A DNA stretch of 17,785 nt from Coriobacteriaceae bacterium. GTDB taxonomy: Bacteria; Actinomycetota; Coriobacteriia; Coriobacteriales; Eggerthellaceae. The stretch spans positions 1 through 17,785 of the forward strand of contig SFII01000015.1 in assembly GCA_004555335.1 (NCBI GenBank), given 5' to 3'. A program made the translations under genes and the position numbers. Shown here piece by piece: positions 1-7,930 of the stretch (position 1 is the stretch's first letter; each line of letters starts with the position of its first letter). A model generated the notes under the pieces. That model had not been told where the DNA came from. It saw only the letters and a list, made by a program, of their open reading frames with translations, and ran no database searches.

Positions 1-1653
1 CTTTTCCATGGTGGCATCGTAGGCAGCCATGGCCTTATGCGCACGCTCCACCACCTGGGCGGACGGGGTACCGAGCGGCATGCAGCAGTCGAAGTTGTTC
101 TTCGCCTCGTACATGCAGCTGCGGGCAAGACGGTTGAAAACGCGGGTGAGCAGGGCGCCTTCCTTCAGGACGGGGTCGGAAATGCGCGGATCGGCGCGCT
201 TTTCCGGGTCGGGTTCGAAGGCCTTGGGCTTGAAGCCCACGGAACGCTGGTCCAGACCCAAGGCAAGCCAATGGGCGCGCAGCTGCTCGACGGTATAGTG
301 CTCGAGCAATTCATCCGCCGAAGGGGGCTTGACCGCACTGGAAGACGACGCCTTCTTGTTGCCCAAGAGCATGTGATAGTTGGCGATCAGCTGGGTCTGG
401 CGCAGGTCGTCGCCCGTAGGCTGCATCGTGCGGGTGTTCTCTTCCTGGACCGCCGCCCACAGGGCAGGCTGGGCGACCCCGTAGAAGTAGATGTTGTCCT
501 GGCCGATGAACTGGTAGACCTTCGCATCGTCGCTGCACCAGAAGTCCTTCCAGGAATCCTCGGGCAGGCCCAAGGCGTCGTTGCAGGCCTTGGTGAAGGA
601 AATGGGGGCCCACAGGCTTTCGGGCCAGCACCATACGGTCAGGCCGTCCACGCCCTCCATTTCGGGAACGGGAACGCCCCAATCGATATTGCCGGAGATA
701 CGGAAGGGAACGAGCGCCTTGCCCGTACGGAAGCGAATGCCCGCCTCGCCCAGGATGCCGCGCGCATCGTCGCGGGCCTGGATATTCTCGAATTCCAAAG
801 AAAAGCTCTGCTTGCCCTTTTCGGCTTCGCGGAATACATGCTGGGGCAGTTTATCGGCAATCTGGCGATACTGGTCCAGAGCCTCGTTCTTCACGAAGAT
901 GATGGGGGGAACCAAAAATTCCTTGACAGTGTCGGTCACCACCTGGCGGACATTGGGGTCTGCCTCCTGGGTTTCGGTGAAAGCCGCGAGGAATTCCCCG
1001 AAATCGGGCAGGTCGAAATACCAATTCCTGACGGGACGCATTTCGGGCGTAACCCCGGTGATGGAGGACTTGGGGGCGATCAGGTCCTCGGGAGCGTACT
1101 GATGGCCCAAGTCGCATTCGTCGGCATAGCCATGCTCGCTCTTGCAGCCCTGGACGGGACAGCGCCCCTGCACCTGACGGCCGTTGAGGAAGGTATCGGC
1201 CACGGGATCATAGAACTGCAGGGTCTCCTGCAGATGCAGATGGCCGTTTTCATGCAGGCGGCGGATGAACCATTCGCTCACCTGGTTATGGACTTCGCCG
1301 GCATGACCGATGCCGCTGCCATCGTAGATGGAGAGGCTGATGTCATAGGCATCCAAGGTCGCCTTCTGCTTGTTGTGGTTGCGCATGACGTAGTCCGCGA
1401 TGGTCCCCTCGAACCCGCCGGCTTCCACAAGCTTGCGATAGCCTTCGTTGATGGGAGAGCCATAGCAGTCGGTACCGGAAACGAATCGCACGTTATCCGC
1501 ACCGATACGGTCGCGCAGGAAGCGCGCAAAACAGTCAGCGGGAACGAAGACGCCTCCCACATGACCGAAATGAAGCGGCTTGTTGCCGTAAGGCATGCCC
1601 GCCGTTACCACAGCGCGAGCAGGCCACTTCACATTGCTGAAAGTCTGAGCCAT
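1..1653 (-). CDS. metG: Methionyl-tRNA synthetase-like class I tRNA ligase (3' end outside window)
   Basis: Cytoplasmic class I aminoacyl-tRNA synthetase of the MetRS type, expected to charge tRNA-Met with methionine using ATP. The 551 visible codons start at ATG 1651-1653 behind an AAGGAG site; the C-terminus, including part of the anticodon-binding region, is cut off. Seen: a Rossmann N-terminus with the nucleotide-binding motif HFGH at residues 28-31, SGTDCYGSP soon after, and a zinc-knuckle candidate formed by C165, C170, C180 and H184 inside the connective-peptide region. At the place of KMSKS (residues 434-438) the sequence is KASSS, so the second, transition-state lysine is absent. It follows sppA after 88 nt that hold two small hairpins without a U-tract. 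The MetRS family is clear; whether it is the sole housekeeping MetRS or a divergent paralogue (often just called a class I tRNA ligase family protein) cannot be settled here. Confidence 0.82.
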   Translation of the reverse strand, partial: MAQTFSNVKWPARAVVTAGMPYGNKPLHFGHVGGVFVPADCFARFLRDRIGADNVRFVSGTDCYGSPINEGYRKLVEAGGFEGTIADYVMRNHNKQKATLDAYDISLSIYDGSGIGHAGEVHNQVSEWFIRRLHENGHLHLQETLQFYDPVADTFLNGRQVQGRCPVQGCKSEHGYADECDLGHQYAPEDLIAPKSSITGVTPEMRPVRNWYFDLPDFGEFLAAFTETQEADPNVRQVVTDTVKEFLVPPIIFVKNEALDQYRQIADKLPQHVFREAEKGKQSFSLEFENIQARDDARGILGEAGIRFRTGKALVPFRISGNIDWGVPVPEMEGVDGLTVWCWPESLWAPISFTKACNDALGLPEDSWKDFWCSDDAKVYQFIGQDNIYFYGVAQPALWAAVQEENTRTMQPTGDDLRQTQLIANYHMLLGNKKASSSSAVKPPSADELLEHYTVEQLRAHWLALGLDQRSVGFKPKAFEPDPEKRADPRISDPVLKEGALLTRVFNRLARSCMYEAKNNFDCCMPLGTPSAQVVERAHKAMAAYDATMEK

Positions 1654-1741
1654 TGCCCTGCAACTCCTTTTTTACCTATACGTAAATGCAACTACTTGCA
1701 GTTTTTCGTTTTATTCGGCCGCCACAGGGGCGACCCGCACG

Positions 1742-2806
1742 CTAGAGCGAGCCGAGTAGGTTCTCTATTCCGCTGGTTGCGAAATACAGCTCCGTGGTCT
1801 CATAGGAATCTCCACACCCTGCAAGCTCCGCCGCCTTATCGCAGGCATCTTCCAGCGTGCCGATTTCGTCGACCAAGCCCATCTTCTGCGCCGTGATGCC
1901 GGTCCACGTCAAACCGTTTGCCCACTCGTTCGCGACTTTACGCTCGGACACTCCCCTGCCTTCGGCGACGTTGGCGATGAACATCTGGTTGATCTCATCG
2001 ACCATCTGCTGGTAATGCTCGCGCTCTTCATCGCTCAACTCGCGGATACCGTAGCTGGAATCCTTGGATTCGGCACTGGAGATGGTGTCGATGTTGATGC
2101 CCAGCATCCCCATCAAATCGGAATAATCCATCAGCTCGATGATCGTTCCGATAGAACCCACCTCGCTGGATTGCGCAGCGAAGATGTAGTCTGCCTGGCT
2201 GGAGATCTCATACGCGGCGCTCGCGTTGATCGCCGCAGTTGATACAACCACGGGCTTTTCGAAATCCTTCAGGTATTCGGTCATCTCCTCGCCGGCTGTT
2301 GCGGTTCCACCGCCGGAATTGACCCTCAGCACCACAGCCTTGATGGACGGGTCGTTGGCAGCTTCATCGAGCAGCATCTTGAAGCCTTCGGGGCTGCACG
2401 CGGAGCCGTCATACTGGATCGTACCGTCGAGCGTGATGACGGCAACCCTATCGCCCAGGGAAATGGACGAGCTGTTCGCCGCCGAACCCGAAACGCACGA
2501 TCCGACGCCCGCAACGATCAGGAGCACGAGCAGCAAGACAGTCACCAGCAAGGGCGCGTTACCCTTCTTGGAAGACAAGGGCTTCGCTGCAACTGCCGCA
2601 GCAGAAGGAGCGCCTGCCATTGCGGCTGCAGCATGCGGATGGACGGGCGCCGAAGCACGGGCCGCTGCGCCCGCCTGGGCTTTCTGCTCCTGCCACCCCC
2701 CTGGCGCCTGGGACGCTGCACAGCCCGGCCTCCCGGATGCATCGGGTTGGACGGAGGGGTTGGGTTCGATGGGAACGGGTCCGTTGTTGGGGGTCTGATT
2801 GCTCAT
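1742..2806 (-). CDS. sppA: Signal peptide peptidase SppA (Bacillus-type, short form)
   Basis: Membrane-anchored serine protease of the S49 family, which degrades leftover signal peptides and, in Gram-positives, helps envelope stress tolerance. The 354-residue protein has a Pro/Ala-rich cytoplasmic tail (about 1-80), one transmembrane helix (about 84-107) and an external protease domain. Ser196 in NASAAY and Lys248 match the Ser/Lys dyad; their spacing of 52 residues equals that of Bacillus subtilis SppA (Ser147/Lys199). The Gly-rich VNSGGG segment at 162-167 is the usual oxyanion-side motif. The length fits the single-domain bacterial form, not the duplicated E. coli form. The ATG lies 11 nt after the rho stop, and its AGGAAG ribosome site overlaps that stop codon, so it is probably co-translated with rho. 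The long disordered cytoplasmic tail is more than the family usually carries; its role is unknown. Confidence 0.93.
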   Translation of the reverse strand: MSNQTPNNGPVPIEPNPSVQPDASGRPGCAASQAPGGWQEQKAQAGAAARASAPVHPHAAAAMAGAPSAAAVAAKPLSSKKGNAPLLVTVLLLVLLIVAGVGSCVSGSAANSSSISLGDRVAVITLDGTIQYDGSACSPEGFKMLLDEAANDPSIKAVVLRVNSGGGTATAGEEMTEYLKDFEKPVVVSTAAINASAAYEISSQADYIFAAQSSEVGSIGTIIELMDYSDLMGMLGINIDTISSAESKDSSYGIRELSDEEREHYQQMVDEINQMFIANVAEGRGVSERKVANEWANGLTWTGITAQKMGLVDEIGTLEDACDKAAELAGCGDSYETTELYFATSGIENLLGSL

Positions 2807-2817
2807 ATTCGCGCTTC

Positions 2818-5106
2818 CTAAAGTTCGATGTGCTCGCCGCTATGGGCAGTCTGTGCCTTCTTCGCAGTACGGAGCAAGAATGCCTGGTTGGTATCCGTCT
2901 GCTTCAAGGACTTGATCAGCATGTCCATGGCGCGCTCAGGATTGTTCATGTTCGAAAGGATGCGGCGAACGGCCCAGATAAGCGGTGCCTCCTGCGGGTC
3001 GAGCAGCAGCTCCTCCTTACGGGTACCGCTCGAAACCGGATCGATTGCCGGGAAGATCCTTCGATCGGCCAGGTTGCGATCCAGCTTGAGCTCCATGTTG
3101 CCGGTTCCCTTGAACTCCTCGAAGATGACTTCATCCATCTTCGATCCAGTATCGATAAGCGCAGAAGCCAGAATGGTCAAACTGCCGCCACCTTCGATAT
3201 TGCGCGCAGCGCCCAGGAATCGCTTAGGCGGATAAAGCGCCGTGGAATCGACACCGCCGGAAAGGATACGTCCGCTCGCGGGCTGCGCCAGGTTGTACGC
3301 ACGGGCAAGGCGGGTGATGCTGTCGAGCAGGATCACTACGTCGCGGCCGTTTTCGACGAGGCGCTTCGCACGCTCGATTACCATTTCCGCCACCGCAATG
3401 TGGTTTTCGGAAGGCATATCGAAGGTCGAGGAAACCACCTCCCCCTTGATGGAGCGCTGCATGTCGGTCACTTCTTCGGGACGTTCGTCGACCAGCAGGC
3501 AGATCAGATGCACTTCGGGGTTATTCGCGGTAATGGACGCAGCGATATCCTTGAGCACTGTGGTCTTGCCGGCCTTGGGCGGGGACACGATCAGCCCGCG
3601 CTGGCCCTTGCCGATAGGCGCGGCCAGGTCGATGACGCGCGCGGTGATGGCCGATTTGCCGTGCTCCATGAGCAGGCGCTCGTCGGGATAGACGGGGGTA
3701 AGGTCCGCGAATCGCGGGCGCTTGCCCAAATCGTCCAGAGCGGTCTCATTCACGGTATCGATGCGCTGGATGGCCGCGAACTTCTCGTTGTCGCGCTTGG
3801 GCCTGATCTGGCCCTTCACGAAGTCACCCTTGCGCAGGCCATTGCGCCTGATAAGCGACGCTCCCACATAGACGTCATGCTCGCTCGGCAGATAGCCCTC
3901 GGTTCGAAGGAAGCCGTATCCATCGGCGAGGATATCCAAGACGCCCTCGACCTCGACGAAGCCTTCCTTCCTGATGCTGGCCTCCAGCACGGCGGCAACC
4001 AAATCGGCCTTGAGCAGGCCCTTGTGGTTCACGCCCAGTTCGTCGGCCTTCTGACGCAATTCGACCACCTTGAGCTTGGCAAGATCCTCTGCCGTGGTCT
4101 TGGGCACGATCGGCTCGCGGTTCTGCCCCTGCTGATGCTGGCGGCGTTGACGACGGCGATCGCGGTCGTATTCCTTGCCGTTGCGCCTCTCGCGATCGCG
4201 ATCGCGTTCGCGGTCGCGCTTCTGGCGGTCCTTCTTCCCGCGCTTTTTCCCGTTGTCGTACTGATTGCGGGAAGTGCGTTCTTCGTCGTCTTCGCGTCCG
4301 TCTTCGGCTTCGTTTTCGGAACGTTCAAAACGGCCTTCGGCATCTTCACGGGAAGCTTCCTGCTGGCTTTCGCGATCAACGGGCGCTTCGTGGGATTCGC
4401 TATCGGACTGCGCTTCAGCGGAAACGCGCCCCTCGCTCGCCTGCGCGCCGGATTCGTCCTGTGAAGCCGCATCGGCCGGCTGTTCGGCGTCGGCCTTCTT
4501 CCTGCGGCGCGGTTTGGGGGCATCGGCGTCTTGGGAGGATCCATCCACCTTCACAGCGTCTGCAGCTGCAGGGGCCTCCGCCGGAAGAGGGTTCTTACGA
4601 GGACGGCCGCGGCGGGGTTTGGGAGCTTCCTCCTGCGCCTGGGCAGATGCGTCTGGCGCCTGCTCGGATGCGGTCGGATCCACCTTTACCTTGCGGGGAC
4701 GGCCGCGACGGGGCTTGGGGGCATCGGCGGTATCCGCCGCCGAGCCTGCGTTTTCCGCGGTTTCCCGGGAATCGGATTCTTTGGCGACACGCGGCTTTCG
4801 CGTACGGCTTTTCGCGGAAGGGGCTTCATCCCCGCTTCCGGCAGCCATGCCGCCTGCTTGGGACTGGGCTTGGGCATTCAATGCCGCAGAGGATCGGGCG
4901 TAAGCCGGAATGTATCCTTCGGCTGCCCGCTTCGCCTCCACCGAGGAACGGGCGTAGGCGGGAACATACGTTTCGGCTGCTTCGGTGCGCTTTGCAGAAA
5001 CGCGGGACCCTGCGGCAGCAGGAGCACTTGCCGCCGCAGGGCCGGAAGCAGGTGCGGAGGCCTTGGGCTCCGCCGCCTGCTCGAAACCGTTTTGGGGTTC
5101 TATCAT
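2818..5106 (-). CDS. rho: Transcription termination factor Rho with ~335-residue low-complexity N-terminal extension
   Basis: Hexameric RNA-dependent ATPase/helicase that ends transcription at Rho-dependent sites. The 762-residue protein is far longer than E. coli Rho (419). The conserved part begins near residue 338: a Rho N-terminal helical domain (about 338-382), a cold-shock-like RNA-binding domain (about 383-455), then the ATPase with Walker A PPKAGKTT (509-516), Walker B DVVILLDSITRL (589-600), and Q- and R-loops downstream. The first 335 residues look disordered. They hold two copies of Y(V/I)PAYARSS (47-55 and 65-73), two KPRRGRPRK AT-hook-like motifs (131-139, 163-171) and a degenerate third (198-204), an acidic stretch (about 215-280), and an Arg/Asp-rich stretch (about 285-330). 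Actinobacterial Rho proteins commonly have Arg-rich N-terminal extensions. The ATG overlaps the transaldolase stop as ATGA, which implies translational coupling. Confidence 0.97.
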   Translation of the reverse strand: MIEPQNGFEQAAEPKASAPASGPAAASAPAAAGSRVSAKRTEAAETYVPAYARSSVEAKRAAEGYIPAYARSSAALNAQAQSQAGGMAAGSGDEAPSAKSRTRKPRVAKESDSRETAENAGSAADTADAPKPRRGRPRKVKVDPTASEQAPDASAQAQEEAPKPRRGRPRKNPLPAEAPAAADAVKVDGSSQDADAPKPRRRKKADAEQPADAASQDESGAQASEGRVSAEAQSDSESHEAPVDRESQQEASREDAEGRFERSENEAEDGREDDEERTSRNQYDNGKKRGKKDRQKRDRERDRDRERRNGKEYDRDRRRQRRQHQQGQNREPIVPKTTAEDLAKLKVVELRQKADELGVNHKGLLKADLVAAVLEASIRKEGFVEVEGVLDILADGYGFLRTEGYLPSEHDVYVGASLIRRNGLRKGDFVKGQIRPKRDNEKFAAIQRIDTVNETALDDLGKRPRFADLTPVYPDERLLMEHGKSAITARVIDLAAPIGKGQRGLIVSPPKAGKTTVLKDIAASITANNPEVHLICLLVDERPEEVTDMQRSIKGEVVSSTFDMPSENHIAVAEMVIERAKRLVENGRDVVILLDSITRLARAYNLAQPASGRILSGGVDSTALYPPKRFLGAARNIEGGGSLTILASALIDTGSKMDEVIFEEFKGTGNMELKLDRNLADRRIFPAIDPVSSGTRKEELLLDPQEAPLIWAVRRILSNMNNPERAMDMLIKSLKQTDTNQAFLLRTAKKAQTAHSGEHIEL

Positions 5107-5789
5107 GCGTTCTGTACCTTCTCCCAGTCCTTCATGAAGGAATCAAGGCCGCGATCGGTCAAAGGATGCTGAACCATCTTCTTCAGAACGCCGAAGGGAA
5201 CGGTGGCGATGTCTGCACCCATGAGTGCGCACTGGGTGACATGGTTTGCGCTGCGCACGGATGCTGCGATGATCTCGATCTGCTCGCCGTTCACCGTATT
5301 GTTGGTGAAGTCGTAGTTGCCGATTGCCTGGACGATGTTGCCCACCTGAGCCAAACCGTCGTCGGAGATGTCATCGAAACGGCCGATGAAGGGGCTGATG
5401 TAGCGGGCGCCCGCACGTGCTGCCAGCAATGCCTGGGGAACGCTGAAGCACAGGGTCATGTTAACAGGAACATTCTGGTCTGCCAGCGCGCGGGTTGCGG
5501 CGAGGCCTTCGACCATGGTGGGAATCTTCACCACGATGTTGTCTGCGATTTCGGCCAGTTCCAGGCCGTCACGGACGATCTCATCGCGGGTCATGGCAAC
5601 GGATTCTGCGGAAACGGGGCAGTCGGGGCCGACGATCTCGCAGATGCGCTTCATGTGCGCATGGAAGTTTTCCAACCTGCCGCCGATCTTCGCATACAGG
5701 GACGGATTCGTGGTTACACCGGCCAAAGCGCCCCAGCTGGCAGCTTCTTCGATCTCGGCGAGATCTGCGGTGTCCAGAAAGAACTTCAT
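5103..5789 (-). CDS. tal: Small transaldolase / fructose-6-phosphate aldolase family (TalC/Fsa type)
   Basis: Class I Schiff-base aldolase fold of the non-oxidative pentose phosphate pathway. It either transfers dihydroxyacetone between sugar phosphates or cleaves fructose 6-phosphate; sequence alone does not separate the two activities. The 228 residues match the short subfamily (about 215-230). Seen: LDTAD near the N-terminus (Asp6), VTTNPS at 25-30, the Schiff-base lysine Lys88 in VVKIP, and ISPFIGR at 131-137. I start it at ATG 5787-5789 because AAGGAGGA sits just upstream and MKFFLDTA is the family's normal beginning; an in-frame ATG 48 nt upstream would add an unsupported tail. The stop codon overlaps the rho start (ATGA). 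A candidate promoter lies about 110 nt upstream, close behind the thiD stop, so tal-rho-sppA may be transcribed separately from the thiamine genes as well as by read-through. Confidence 0.93.
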   Translation of the reverse strand: MKFFLDTADLAEIEEAASWGALAGVTTNPSLYAKIGGRLENFHAHMKRICEIVGPDCPVSAESVAMTRDEIVRDGLELAEIADNIVVKIPTMVEGLAATRALADQNVPVNMTLCFSVPQALLAARAGARYISPFIGRFDDISDDGLAQVGNIVQAIGNYDFTNNTVNGEQIEIIAASVRSANHVTQCALMGADIATVPFGVLKKMVQHPLTDRGLDSFMKDWEKVQNA

Positions 5790-5897
5790 GTAGTCCTCCT
5801 TCAAAAGCCGCGCATACGCATACCAACAGACGCACACGCGGACCGGATTCTGACTGGGATTGAAACGACGCTTCTTTAGGAAGCATAGAACGGGTTC

Positions 5898-5906
5898 ATT
5901 TTAGCA
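5898..5906 (-). promoter_or_regulatory. Candidate extended -10 promoter for tal-rho
   Basis: On the minus strand the sequence reads TGCTAAAAT, an extended -10 of the form TGnTAAAAT, starting about 9 nt after the thiD stop codon. No good -35 lies 16-18 nt upstream, which is acceptable for an extended -10 promoter. Predicted transcription would begin near 5890 and give a leader of about 100 nt for tal. That leader contains a small hairpin with 5-bp arms (GCTTC/GAAGC) around 5873-5887. This is a motif match only. Confidence 0.4.
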
Positions 5907-5915
5907 GATTCGGCA

Positions 5916-6827
5916 TTACGAAACGGCGGGGAAAAGGCCCCGATATCGCCACATATGATCGAGCGGACCATTGCCCTTCCCTAACTGGGGGTCATGCATC
6001 AGTGCGCCGGTGAGGTAAGCCTTCGCCTCCCGAACGCTCTGGGACATGGGATGGCCGCATGCCAACCCGCAGGCGATGGCGCTGGAAAGGGAACAGCCCG
6101 TTCCGTGGCTGTTCTGGGTCTCGATGCGCTTGCCGCAGATCCACTCGGCGCTATCGGCACCGAAGAGCAGGTCGTTTGCGCTCCGGGCAAGATGCCCGCC
6201 CTTCACGAGCACGTATGCATCGGGGCGCATATTCGCATGGATGGCCTTTGCCGCACGGAGCATGTCGTCTTCGCTGTCGATTCTCATACCTGCAAGCACC
6301 TCCGCTTCGGGCAGGTTGGGGGTGAGCAGGTCTGCCATGGGGAAAAGGCGCTCCACCAGGGTTTTCACGGTCTCGTCAGCCATGAGGGCCGATCCGCTGG
6401 TGGAAACCATGACGGGATCGAGCACGATACCGCACGCCCCGTTAGCCTGCAGGCCATCGGCAACGGCGTTTGCGATATCCGCGGAAGAAACCATGCCGAT
6501 TTTCACGGCATCGGGGCGGATATCCTGGAAGACGACATCGATCTGCCGGCGCACGAACAACGCATCCACATCCTGGACACCATAGACCCCGGTGGTATTC
6601 TGCGCCGTCAGGGCGGTGATTGCCGTTTGGGCAAAAAGACCGAATGCCTGGATGGTCTTAATGTCCGCCTGGATTCCCGCACCCCCGCTCGAGTCGGAGC
6701 CGGCAATGCTCAAGACGGAGGGGATCTCCTTCCCATCGAGCGCGCTGGGACGCCAGGTGCTTTCGATTTGCGACTGCCTTTCCTTGGCGCGATTGATGGC
6801 GCAGATCATTCCGGGCATGGGACGCAT
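5916..6827 (-). CDS. thiD: Bifunctional hydroxymethylpyrimidine kinase / phosphomethylpyrimidine kinase ThiD
   Basis: Ribokinase-fold kinase that phosphorylates HMP and then HMP-P to HMP-PP, the pyrimidine half of thiamine. Seen: SIAGSDSSGGAGIQADIKT from residue 40 on (substrate site and family signature), LDPVMVSTSG in the middle, LVKGGH, and the anion-hole/catalytic motif SHGTGCS at 240-246. I choose ATG 6825-6827 (303 residues) because AAAGGA precedes it at suitable spacing and because longer in-frame starts would run into the upstream kinase gene. Even so, the first about 34 residues are longer than usual for ThiD, so a start nearer residue 30 (non-ATG) remains possible. It starts 19 nt after the thiN stop, so the two form a thiamine salvage/activation pair. 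No ThiE or ThiM gene is in view, and no TPP riboswitch could be found in the short spacer. Confidence 0.93.
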   Translation of the reverse strand: MRPMPGMICAINRAKERQSQIESTWRPSALDGKEIPSVLSIAGSDSSGGAGIQADIKTIQAFGLFAQTAITALTAQNTTGVYGVQDVDALFVRRQIDVVFQDIRPDAVKIGMVSSADIANAVADGLQANGACGIVLDPVMVSTSGSALMADETVKTLVERLFPMADLLTPNLPEAEVLAGMRIDSEDDMLRAAKAIHANMRPDAYVLVKGGHLARSANDLLFGADSAEWICGKRIETQNSHGTGCSLSSAIACGLACGHPMSQSVREAKAYLTGALMHDPQLGKGNGPLDHMWRYRGLFPAVS

Positions 6828-6846
6828 GTTCGGATTCCTTTCATAT

Positions 6847-7527
6847 CTAGCAGTGTTCAACTTCCATATGCGGTAAAGCTCCAAGAGAAAAGACCACCAA
6901 GGCATTTCCCCTTTCCAAACGGATACCGGCCTCGTCGCCGCAAAATTCGTTGGACAGCCCGAGAGAGCAATCGTCGGAAAGCTCTGCGTCGCAAAGGGAG
7001 TACTTCAAACCCCATTCGCTTACCTTAGAAGCGGTTCCACCGTATGCGAACACGGAAACGAAGCGCCCGTAGGGTGCGCCGTCGAGTTTGCAGGGATCGA
7101 ATTCCTTGAATCGAATCCGATTCGCACCCTTGCCGTCGAGCATGGTAATGGCGAAATCATCACCGATCCCGACCAGCGAGGAACCCTTCCTTGCATAGCG
7201 TGCGAGAAGCTGGATATTGGCTATGGTGTGGTCTATCCTCCCGGCAAAAGCTCCGTACAGGTACAGCAGGCCGAAACCCCACTCTCGCGCAAGACGCAGG
7301 GCAAGCTCCATATCGCTTTCATCCTTTTCGGCGGGAAAGCATTCCACTTCATCGCCTTCGGGAACGAAACCCAGAGAATCGAAGTCGCCCAACACATAGT
7401 CGGGCCGTATGCCCGCCTTCTGCAAGCTGGCATAACCGCCATCGACGGCGATCACGCAATCGAATTCCATACTCAGGAAATGATCCTCGTTGAAATCGGT
7501 GGCTCCCACCAAAGCTGCTGCCGACAT
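6847..7527 (-). CDS. thiN: Thiamine pyrophosphokinase
   Basis: Transfers pyrophosphate from ATP to thiamine, giving the cofactor thiamine diphosphate. Motifs in family order: AVDGG (28-31 area), GDFDS at 47-51, EKDESD at 67-72 (the usual KDxTD), and GRIDHTIAN at 96-104 with the substrate-binding Asp-His. The C-terminal half is the weakly conserved beta-sandwich domain. The length of 226 is normal. Two ATGs are close together (7531-7533 and 7525-7527). The ribosome site GGGAAGG abuts the first directly but is 6 nt from the second, so I take the second. It heads the thiN-thiD-(tal-rho-sppA-metG) series and is divergent from rnpB, with under 40 nt between the coding start and the RNA gene. Its promoter must therefore lie inside or across the start of rnpB. 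Confidence 0.93.
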   Translation of the reverse strand: MSAAALVGATDFNEDHFLSMEFDCVIAVDGGYASLQKAGIRPDYVLGDFDSLGFVPEGDEVECFPAEKDESDMELALRLAREWGFGLLYLYGAFAGRIDHTIANIQLLARYARKGSSLVGIGDDFAITMLDGKGANRIRFKEFDPCKLDGAPYGRFVSVFAYGGTASKVSEWGLKYSLCDAELSDDCSLGLSNEFCGDEAGIRLERGNALVVFSLGALPHMEVEHC

Positions 7528-7549
7528 GGCCATCCTTCCCGTTCTGTTC

Positions 7550-7558
7550 TGCTAGAAT
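7550..7558 (+). promoter_or_regulatory. Extended -10 promoter of rnpB
   Basis: TGCTAGAAT on the plus strand fits an extended -10 (TGnTAtAAT type) and ends 7 nt before the predicted first base of RNase P RNA, the expected distance. At the -35 position (about 7530-7535) there is no TTGACA-like hexamer, so the promoter would rest on the extended -10. The same bases form the leader of thiN on the other strand. Confidence 0.6.
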
Positions 7559-7565
7559 ATCATGC

Positions 7566-7915
7566 GAGCGGGCTGGACAACCGCGGACCTGCTTGGCAGG
7601 GATGAGGAAAGTCCGGGCTTCAGAGGGCAGGATGCCAGCTAACGGCTGGGCGGGGCGACCCGACGGAAAGTGCCGCAGAAAAGAAGACTCCCACTAGCGC
7701 CTTGGCGCTAAGGAAAAGCTGAAACGGTGCGGTAAGAGCGCACCAGCGCGCTGGTAACAGCGTGGCTTGGAAAACCCCATCCGAAGCAAGTGCAAATAGG
7801 AACGCTATGCGACGGCCCTTTCGCGCGTTCGGGTTGCATGCTAGAGGCGCACGGTGACGTGCGCAGTAGATAAATGGTTGTCTTAAACGACAGAACCCGG
7901 CTTACAGGCCCGCTC
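7566..7915 (+). ncRNA. rnpB: RNase P RNA, bacterial type A
   Basis: Catalytic RNA of ribonuclease P, which removes 5' leaders from tRNA precursors in the cytoplasm together with RnpA. Seen: the conserved CR-I/P4 strand GAGGAAAGTCCGGGCTTC (7604-7621), GGTAAGAGCGCACCAGC in the specificity half, GCAAATAGG, the block AGTAGATAAATGG, and the closing ACAGAACCCGGCTTACAGGC near the 3' end. The terminal helix P1 is a perfect 8-bp pairing of 7566-7573 (GAGCGGGC) with 7908-7915 (GCCCGCTC), which fixes both ends within a few bases. The length of about 350 nt is normal for type A. It is the only plus-strand gene here, divergent from thiN and convergent with the DUF167 gene. No U-tract follows closely, so the 3' end may be made by processing or Rho. 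Confidence 0.97.
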
Positions 7916-7930
7916 CATCTTCTTCGCAAT

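Noticed and set aside
1696..1733. Terminator between sppA and metG
   Set aside because: Two small hairpins exist (TGCAA/TTGCA and GGTCGCC/GGCGGCC with a G-T pair), but neither is followed by a T-run on the minus strand, so read-through into metG is more likely.
37..1896. 619-codon open frame on the plus strand opposite metG and the sppA end
   Set aside because: It lies antisense to a clear MetRS-like gene with catalytic and zinc motifs. Its own translation resembles no family, and such long antisense frames are a by-product of GC-rich codon use.
2620..4464. 614-codon plus-strand frame opposite sppA and rho
   Set aside because: Antisense shadow of rho; the hydrophobic-looking C-terminal part is the complement of the Arg/Asp-rich tract of Rho and not a true membrane protein.
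5790..5837. Longer transaldolase start at 5837
   Set aside because: The AAGGAGGA site and the family N-terminus MKFFLDTA both point to 5789.
4461..5879. 472-codon plus-strand frame opposite rho and tal
   Set aside because: Antisense to the conserved transaldolase; no ribosome site or recognisable domain.
6828..7527. TPP riboswitch for the thiamine genes
   Set aside because: The thiN-thiD gap is only 19 nt and the thiN leader is too short before rnpB; no THI-box-like CTGAGA or ACCTGA elements were seen in place.
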